Below are positions 4,530 through 8,523 of a stretch of 8,523 nt of DNA, in pieces. Source of the DNA: CAZLQG01 sp964561655 (GTDB lineage Bacteria > Patescibacteriota > Doudnabacteria > UBA920); assembly GCA_964561655.1 (NCBI GenBank), contig CAZLQG010000032.1, positions 1 through 8,523 on the forward strand, written 5' to 3'. The notes under the pieces are model-generated. The model was not told the DNA's origin. It saw nothing but the letters and a program-made list of their open reading frames with translations, and did not search any database. Numbering within the stretch: position 1 is the first letter of the stretch; every line of letters begins with the position of its first letter. The position numbers were made by a program, and so were the translations under genes.

Positions 4530-6227
4530 ATGTCATATCATGTAAAAGCCCGCAAGGCGAAAAAGCTCAATACCAAATTTATTTTTGTTTCCGGCGGTGT
4601 AATATCATCAGTCGGTAAAGGAGTCACTACTGCTGCTATCGCGCAATTGTTGGAAAGCCGCGGTTATGCCGTAGCGCCGGTTAAAATGGATGCCTATTTA
4701 AACGTTGACGCCGGCACTATCCGCCCGCAGGAACACGGGGAAGTGTTTGTGACCAAAGATGGCGTAGAAACTGACCAGGATGTTGGTAATTATGAGAGGT
4801 TTATGAATACTGATTTGTACAGTGAGAATTACGTGACCAATGGGCAAATTTATCAGACAATTATTCAGAAAGAGAGGAATTTTGAATATGATGGGGAAGA
4901 TGTAGAAGTCGCATTGCATGTGCCGGAAGAAATTATAAGGCGGTTGGAAAAGGCGGCGCAAAAAAGGAAAGCGGATTTTGTGATAACGGAAATTGGAGGC
5001 ACCGTAGGCGAGTATCAGAACATTTTGTTTGTGGAAGCTAACCGTATTATGAAGTACCGCGATAACCGCGATGTGCTTCATGTGCACGTGGGGTATTTGC
5101 CGACTCCTCCAAGTATTGGTGAGATGAAGTCAAAGCCTGTGCAGACATCGGTTAAATTGCTGATTTCCAGCGGGATTCAGCCGGACTTTTTGATTGCGCG
5201 CGCGGAAAAGGCGGTGGACGACAGAAGGAAAGAAACTTTGGCTTGGACGTGCAATATTCCCAAAGAAGACATTATTGCCGCGCCGAATGTGGATAGCATC
5301 TACCGGGTTTCTTTAAATTTTGACCAGCAAAAGCTTACGGATAAAATTTTGGAGAAGTTCGGGATGAAGTCTAAAAAGACAGACATGAAGGAATGGAAAA
5401 AGTTGGTTGCGAAAATTTCTCGCATCAATGCCGGCAAAAAGCAGGTGGACATTGCGGTGGTTGGCAAGTATTACGAAACCGGTGCGTATAAATTGGCCGA
5501 TGTTTACATTTCGGTGGTGGAAGCGATAAAGCATGCTTCCTGGGCTAACGGGGTGAAAGCCAACTTGCATTGGGTTTCTTCTATTGACGTGGAAAAGAAA
5601 GGCGCGAAAAAAGTTTTAGGCAAATACGATGGGCTAGTAGTGCCGGGAGGTTTTGGCAGCAGGGGAACGGAAGGCATGATTTTTACCATAGGGTACGCGC
5701 GGGAAAATAATATTCCGTATTTGGGCCTTTGCTACGGCATGCAAATGGCGACCGTTGAATTTGCGAGGAATGTTGCCAAATTAAAAGGCGCTAACACTAC
5801 GGAAGTAGAAAAAGATACCCCGCATCCGGTAATCCATATTATGCCGGATCAGGAAAAGAAATTATTGAATAGGGAATACGGCGCCACGATGAGACTTGGC
5901 GGATGGGATTGTGTAATAAATCGCGGTACAAAGGTGGAAAAAGAATATTTGGCTTCCGGCCGGATTAAAAAGACGGGCAAGGCAAAAATTAACGAGCGCC
6001 ACAGGCACCGCTATGAATTTAACAATAAATACCGCGAAAAACTGGAAAAAGCGGGCCTGGTTATTGCGGGCACAACTCCCGACGGACACTTGGTGGAGAT
6101 TATTGAGCTTAAAGACCATCCTTATTTTGTTGCAAGTCAGTTCCATCCGGAATTTCAAAGCCGCCCGCTTAGTCCGCACCCGTTATTTAATGGATTACTT
6201 AAAGCTATAGTTAAATTAAAGAAGTAA
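4530..6227 (+). CDS. pyrG: CTP synthase (glutamine hydrolysing)
   Basis: Makes CTP from UTP, ATP and glutamine in the cytoplasm. The product is 565 residues, full length. The synthetase domain (about 15-280) has the P-loop SGGVISSVGKGVTT (21-34), the metal and nucleotide segment NVDAGTIRPQEHGEVFVT (58-75), ITEIGGTVG (152-160) and KSKPVQTSV (200-208). The glutamine amidotransferase domain (about 305-560) has the oxyanion PGGFGSRGTEG, nucleophile C401 in GLCYGMQ, and the H539/E541 pair in QFHPEF. Several normally fixed sites differ: GLCYGMQ for GICLGMQ, ALHVPEE where PHIT is usual, and VQTSV for TQHSV. This divergent form is what is expected from CPR genomes. About 13 extra basic residues precede the first strand, and no later Met offers an alternative start. 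There is no Shine-Dalgarno sequence. The gene is last or nearly last in its operon. Confidence 0.97.
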   Translation: MSYHVKARKAKKLNTKFIFVSGGVISSVGKGVTTAAIAQLLESRGYAVAPVKMDAYLNVDAGTIRPQEHGEVFVTKDGVETDQDVGNYERFMNTDLYSENYVTNGQIYQTIIQKERNFEYDGEDVEVALHVPEEIIRRLEKAAQKRKADFVITEIGGTVGEYQNILFVEANRIMKYRDNRDVLHVHVGYLPTPPSIGEMKSKPVQTSVKLLISSGIQPDFLIARAEKAVDDRRKETLAWTCNIPKEDIIAAPNVDSIYRVSLNFDQQKLTDKILEKFGMKSKKTDMKEWKKLVAKISRINAGKKQVDIAVVGKYYETGAYKLADVYISVVEAIKHASWANGVKANLHWVSSIDVEKKGAKKVLGKYDGLVVPGGFGSRGTEGMIFTIGYARENNIPYLGLCYGMQMATVEFARNVAKLKGANTTEVEKDTPHPVIHIMPDQEKKLLNREYGATMRLGGWDCVINRGTKVEKEYLASGRIKKTGKAKINERHRHRYEFNNKYREKLEKAGLVIAGTTPDGHLVEIIELKDHPYFVASQFHPEFQSRPLSPHPLFNGLLKAIVKLKK

Positions 6228-6228
6228 G

Positions 6229-6330
6229 ATGAATCCTGAATCGTCTGATTTAAGTTTAAGGGAATCTTATCAAAATGGTTTTGATAAGAAAATGGAAAAA
6301 AAGTTGAGTTTTTTATCCAAATCAACGTAA
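6229..6330 (+). CDS. Possible 33-residue small protein after pyrG
   Basis: An ATG one base after the pyrG stop opens a 33-codon frame ending in TAA just where the next hairpin begins. The peptide is hydrophilic and Ser/Lys-rich, beginning MNPESSDLSL and ending KLSFLSKST, with no membrane segment or known motif. The tight spacing would allow translational coupling with pyrG. It is short enough to be chance; no family is recognised. Confidence 0.3.
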   Translation: MNPESSDLSLRESYQNGFDKKMEKKLSFLSKST

Positions 6331-6353
6331 AACCCCGCTAATTGGCGGGGTTT
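6329..6353. terminator. Bidirectional terminator between convergent genes
   Basis: AACCCCGC (6331-6338) pairs with GCGGGGTT (6345-6352) around a 6-nt loop, with one more A-T pair outside. T runs are short: TTT on the plus strand and TTTT on the minus strand. The position between the convergent pyrG and ZIP units fits termination from both sides. Confidence 0.75.
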
Positions 6354-6453
6354 AAAATTGTCTGAAGGAATTGTTTAGCCGGCTTAATATCAAATATTTT
6401 GTCTTCTTAAGATTAGTATAAAATTTGCGGAATTCCTTGTTTGGCGAGTTCAT
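6352..6453 (-). CDS. Possible 33-residue basic peptide overlapping the ZIP gene stop
   Basis: The ATG overlaps the ZIP stop codon in a TAATG junction, an arrangement that favours reinitiation. The frame runs 33 codons and its TAA stop lies in the terminator stem. The peptide is strongly basic and fairly aromatic (it begins MNSPNKEFRKFYTNLKKTKY). No family is recognised. It may be only a read-through tail of the transporter message. Confidence 0.25.
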   Translation of the reverse strand: MNSPNKEFRKFYTNLKKTKYLILSRLNNSFRQF

Positions 6454-7271
6454 TAACCTAAGGCGACATCGAGTACCATCATTACCAAAAATCCTAAAAT
6501 AGTTCCAGTAGTTGCTAGGTCGGCGTAACCGCTTCTTTGGGATTCGGGGATTATCTCTTCTACTACAACGAAAATCATTGCTCCGGCTGCAAACGCAAGT
6601 GCGTAAGGAAGTATCGGTCTTGCGTTCATTACTGTCCATGCTCCAATTATGGCAGCGATAGGTTCCACGATGGCCGACAGTTGCCCGTACCAAAAACTTT
6701 TTAGTCGCGACAGGCCATCTCTTCTTAAGGGGACTGATACCGCGAATCCTTCCGGAAAATTTTGGATGCCGATTCCTATTGTTAAAGCAATAGCTGCGGC
6801 TAAGGTGGCAAAAGGTAAGTTCGCTGCTATGGCTCCAAAAGCAACTCCAATAGCAAGGCCTTCTGGAACATTATGTAGGGTAATGGCGACAAATAGCAGA
6901 GTGCTGCGTTTCCAAGTTGTTTTAATGCCCTCGGCTTCTTCCAAAGGAGAACCAATGTGCAAATGGGGCAAAAGCTTGTCTATTAGTCTTAAAAATATCG
7001 CGCCTAACAAAAACCCGGCCGCGGCAGGGAACCAAGAGGCGATGGCATTATTTGTAGATATTTCTATTGCCGGGGCCAGTAGCGACCAGAAGCTTGCGGC
7101 AATCATTACTCCAGCTGCAAATCCCAGCATTGAATCTAAAAGTTTCTGGTTAACCTTTTTGGTTATTAAAACCAATGCCGCTCCCAGCGCGGTCATTAAC
7201 CAAGTAAAAATACCGGCAATTAATGCCAGCGTGACTGGGTTTAAATTTTTTATTAAACTTTGAAGCTCCAT
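6453..7271 (-). CDS. ZIP-family divalent metal transporter (GufA-like)
   Basis: Inner-membrane transporter expected to move zinc or another divalent metal into the cytoplasm. The product is 272 residues with eight predicted membrane segments (about 13-37, 46-69, 81-100, 123-148, 153-178, 192-213, 220-240 and 252-271). The two metal-site motifs of the family are present: HNVPEGLA (133-140) in TM4 and NFPEG (171-175) in TM5, with further acidic residues at E203 and E238/E239. The loop between TM3 and TM4 is short and holds LPHLHIGSPLEEAEG, a small His-containing segment that could bind metal. The GIGIQNFPEG form is typical of the GufA branch. The metal preference cannot be read from sequence. 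The gene stands alone, convergent with pyrG and divergent from the AbrB-type gene. No good Shine-Dalgarno or promoter is visible before it; TTCGCC-17-TATATT on the minus strand is a weak candidate. Confidence 0.92.
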   Translation of the reverse strand: MELQSLIKNLNPVTLALIAGIFTWLMTALGAALVLITKKVNQKLLDSMLGFAAGVMIAASFWSLLAPAIEISTNNAIASWFPAAAGFLLGAIFLRLIDKLLPHLHIGSPLEEAEGIKTTWKRSTLLFVAITLHNVPEGLAIGVAFGAIAANLPFATLAAAIALTIGIGIQNFPEGFAVSVPLRRDGLSRLKSFWYGQLSAIVEPIAAIIGAWTVMNARPILPYALAFAAGAMIFVVVEEIIPESQRSGYADLATTGTILGFLVMMVLDVALG

Positions 7272-7363
7272 AATTAGCAGTATTCGTTTAAGGCATTGTT
7301 TACAGTTTTTAACCCTTGAATAAATATAACATAGATTAAAATATTGGCGAAGCGTGTTATAAC

Positions 7364-7389
7364 AAAACCCCGCAAGAAAGCCGGGTTTT
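7364..7389 (-). terminator. Terminator-like hairpin upstream of the ZIP gene
   Basis: AAAACCC (7364-7370) pairs with GGGTTTT (7383-7389). After one C-C mismatch, GC/GC pairs close a 6-nt loop. Read on the minus strand it ends in TTTTGTT. No obvious full gene ends here: the only thing that does is a 14-codon ORF on the minus strand, and the ZIP start lies about 93 nt further on. It could therefore terminate a short leader transcript, or act as an attenuator. Confidence 0.55.
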
Positions 7390-7432
7390 AAATTAAGGTG
7401 ATGGGTTCTTCATTTCCGTGGAATTTGTTCAT
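7388..7432 (-). CDS. Possible 14-residue leader peptide
   Basis: On the minus strand ATG opens a frame encoding MNKFHGNEEPITLI and stopping at TAA, whose bases overlap the outer pairs of the hairpin just downstream. A purine run (AAAAAGAAAAA) precedes the ATG. The arrangement of short ORF, hairpin with T run, then transporter gene resembles a transcription attenuator, but no regulatory codon run is visible. No good promoter for it is seen. Low certainty. Confidence 0.25.
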   Translation of the reverse strand: MNKFHGNEEPITLI

Positions 7433-7463
7433 TTTTTCTTTTTAAAATTTTATAGCTAAATGT

Positions 7464-7493
7464 TTGACAAAGTATGGCCCTAGGGGCTATACT
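7464..7493 (+). promoter_or_regulatory. Near-consensus promoter of the AbrB-ABC operon
   Basis: A perfect TTGACA (7464-7469) and TATACT (7488-7493, 5/6 to TATAAT) are separated by 18 nt. This is the best sigma-70-type match in the window. Transcription would start near 7500, leaving a leader of about 37 nt before the ATG at 7537. It also rules out the upstream ATG at 7474, which lies inside the spacer. Confidence 0.75.
7471..7493. promoter_or_regulatory. 23-bp dyad over the promoter spacer and -10, candidate operator
   Basis: The left arm AGTATGGCCC (7471-7480) and the right arm GGGCTATACT (7484-7493) are complementary over ten pairs, one of them a G-T mismatch, around a 3-bp centre. The dyad starts one base after the -35 and ends exactly with the -10, so a bound protein would block RNA polymerase. 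The hairpin plus following TTTT also resembles a terminator. GC-flanked dyads of this kind are used by CsoR-type metal repressors, but the link is only by resemblance. Confidence 0.55.
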
Positions 7494-7536
7494 TTTTATG
7501 TTGGGTAATTTCCTACTTGTAAGAAATAATACTTTT

Positions 7537-7776
7537 ATGAAATCATCAAAAGACAAAAAATTTTACGGCTCCACCACGCTGGGGGAGAAAGGGCAGGTAG
7601 TTATCCCCAAAGAGGCTAGGAAGGAAATGAAATTAAAGAAGGGCGAAAAACTTTTGGTCTTCGGCAAAGGCTGCGACATGCTGGCTTTGGCCAAAATTGA
7701 CCATATGCAAAAGTTCGCCGAAGAGTTATCCAAACGTCTGGAAAGTATTAGAAAGGTTATCAAAAAGTCAAAATAG
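7537..7776 (+). CDS. AbrB/SpoVT-type DNA-binding protein
   Basis: A 79-residue protein with a swapped-hairpin AbrB domain at about 12-54: STTLGEKGQVVIPKEARKEM, then LKKGEKLLVFGKGCDMLALAKI. GQVVIPKEAR is the hallmark motif of this fold, which binds DNA as a dimer. The C-terminal part (about 55-79) is a basic helix rich in Glu and Lys that could help it dimerise or contact a partner. The frame extends upstream to ATG 7474 and ATG 7498, but the first lies in the promoter spacer and the second at the predicted transcription start, so 7537 is preferred. No strong Shine-Dalgarno sequence is seen. An ABC export ATPase follows after one base, which suggests this protein regulates that operon, possibly through the dyad in its own promoter. 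An antitoxin role is less likely because no toxin gene follows. Confidence 0.85.
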   Translation: MKSSKDKKFYGSTTLGEKGQVVIPKEARKEMKLKKGEKLLVFGKGCDMLALAKIDHMQKFAEELSKRLESIRKVIKKSK

Positions 7777-7777
7777 T

Positions 7778-8523
7778 ATGATAACTGTTAAGAATCTAAC
7801 CAAAAAATATGGCAGTTTTACGGCTGTGGACAATATTTCCTTTGACGTGGGTAAAGGAGAGGTTTTTGGGTTTTTAGGGCCCAATGGCGCGGGGAAATCA
7901 ACCACCATCAAAATGCTTACTACCTTGTTGAAGCCGACCAGCGGGGAATTAGTCGTAAATGGCTACAATCCCGTTATCCAGCAGAAGGAAGTCAGGAAGT
8001 CTTTTGGCATAGTATTTCAGGACCAGAGCCTGGACGATGAGCTTACAGCTTATGAAAATATGTATTTTCACGCGGTTTTATACGCAGTACCCGTTGAGGT
8101 AAGAGACAGTCGTATTGAGGAACTGATGAAGTTTGTTGAATTGTGGGACAAAAAAGACGAACTGGTAAAACATTATTCCGGTGGTATGAAGCGGCGCTTG
8201 GAAATGGCCAGAGGCTTTTTGCATCATCCCATAGTCATTTTTTTGGATGAACCTACTTTGGGGTTGGATCCTCAAACCCGCAACCGGATGTGGGAGTACA
8301 TAAAGAACTTGAATGAAAGCGAACAAACCACTATATTTTTTACCACCCATTATATGCAGGAAGCGGAAAAAGTCGCGGGCCGTGTAGCGATTATTGACCA
8401 TGGGAAGATTGTCGCGCAGGGAAGCCCGACGGAGCTTAAACAGCAGACACAGACGGAGAGTTTGGAAGAAGCGTTTTTAAAATTAACAGGCCACGGAATT
8501 CGTGTGGAAGAAGCCTCAGGTCT
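7778..8523 (+). CDS. ABC-2-type export ATPase (DrrA/CcmA-like), 3' end outside window
   Basis: ATPase subunit of an ABC exporter, expected to energise a separate ABC-2 permease. The 248 visible residues include Walker A GPNGAGKST (34-42), Q81 in VFQD, signature YSGGMKRRLE (133-142; YSGG replaces the usual LSGG, a common variant in this subfamily), Walker B IVIFLDEP (152-159), D-loop GLD (162-164) and switch H191 in TTHYMQEAE. The end, with RVAIIDHGKIVAQGSP and ESLEEAFLKLTG, is typical of the DrrA/CcmA group (drug, lipid or polysaccharide export). Most of the protein is present; the stop codon is beyond the window and a permease gene probably follows. It starts one base after the AbrB-type gene and has no Shine-Dalgarno sequence of its own, so translation is likely coupled. 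The substrate is unknown. Confidence 0.93.
   Translation, partial: MITVKNLTKKYGSFTAVDNISFDVGKGEVFGFLGPNGAGKSTTIKMLTTLLKPTSGELVVNGYNPVIQQKEVRKSFGIVFQDQSLDDELTAYENMYFHAVLYAVPVEVRDSRIEELMKFVELWDKKDELVKHYSGGMKRRLEMARGFLHHPIVIFLDEPTLGLDPQTRNRMWEYIKNLNESEQTTIFFTTHYMQEAEKVAGRVAIIDHGKIVAQGSPTELKQQTQTESLEEAFLKLTGHGIRVEEASG

Noticed and set aside
4698..5087. Open frame antisense to pyrG
   Set aside because: It lies wholly inside conserved CTP synthase sequence and shows no start signal or known motif.
6649..7263. 204-codon open frame antisense to the ZIP gene
   Set aside because: The minus-strand frame has complete ZIP motifs and membrane segments; the plus-strand product is a low-complexity shadow.
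7356..7363. GTTATAAC palindrome upstream of the ZIP gene
   Set aside because: Eight bases of AT-rich palindrome are expected by chance and there is no second copy nearby.
7474..7536. Longer AbrB-type protein starting at ATG 7474
   Set aside because: This ATG is inside the spacer of a near-consensus promoter and upstream of the likely transcription start.

Overview
The window reads as a compact bacterial chromosome segment, most likely from a Candidate Phyla Radiation (Patescibacteria) lineage of Parcubacteria type. This is inferred from three things: a CTP synthase with divergent motifs, a short membrane-anchored protein ending in the 'ILSTFKF' tail familiar from such genomes, and tightly packed genes that mostly lack Shine-Dalgarno sequences. 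Bases look moderately AT-rich, except for the first ~370 nt. Every complete gene stops with TAA or TAG; none uses TGA. The encoded RF2 still has its intact SPF codon-recognition motif, which argues against UGA recoding.

Layout. 1-372: a small ORF of unknown function, possibly ribbon-helix-helix, followed by a strong hairpin. 436-3240 (+): prfB (release factor 2), ftsE and ftsX (divisome ABC-like ATPase and permease), closed by a clear intrinsic terminator. 3408-6227 (+): rplI (bL9), a membrane-anchored extracytoplasmic protein of unknown function, then pyrG (CTP synthase). A bidirectional hairpin terminator near 6340 separates this from a convergent ZIP-family metal transporter (6453-7271, -). 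On the right, a near-consensus promoter with a dyad over its spacer and -10 drives a small AbrB/SpoVT-type DNA-binding protein. One base later comes an ABC-2-type export ATPase (DrrA/CcmA-like) that runs off the window.

The core genes are ordinary housekeeping. The least ordinary features are non-coding. Three of the four spacers in the left and central blocks carry degenerate tandem repeats with a 7-bp period and TAA in the unit; two of them overlap the upstream stop codon. The spacer before rplI instead carries CAGAT/ATCTG repeats that fold into a long hairpin. A pair of GC-rich hairpins is embedded in the linker of the unknown membrane protein. The AbrB-ABC pair, with its dyad-bearing promoter and a tiny ORF plus terminator on the opposite strand before the ZIP gene, is the best candidate here for a regulated accessory system. 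Its substrate and signal cannot be read from the sequence.
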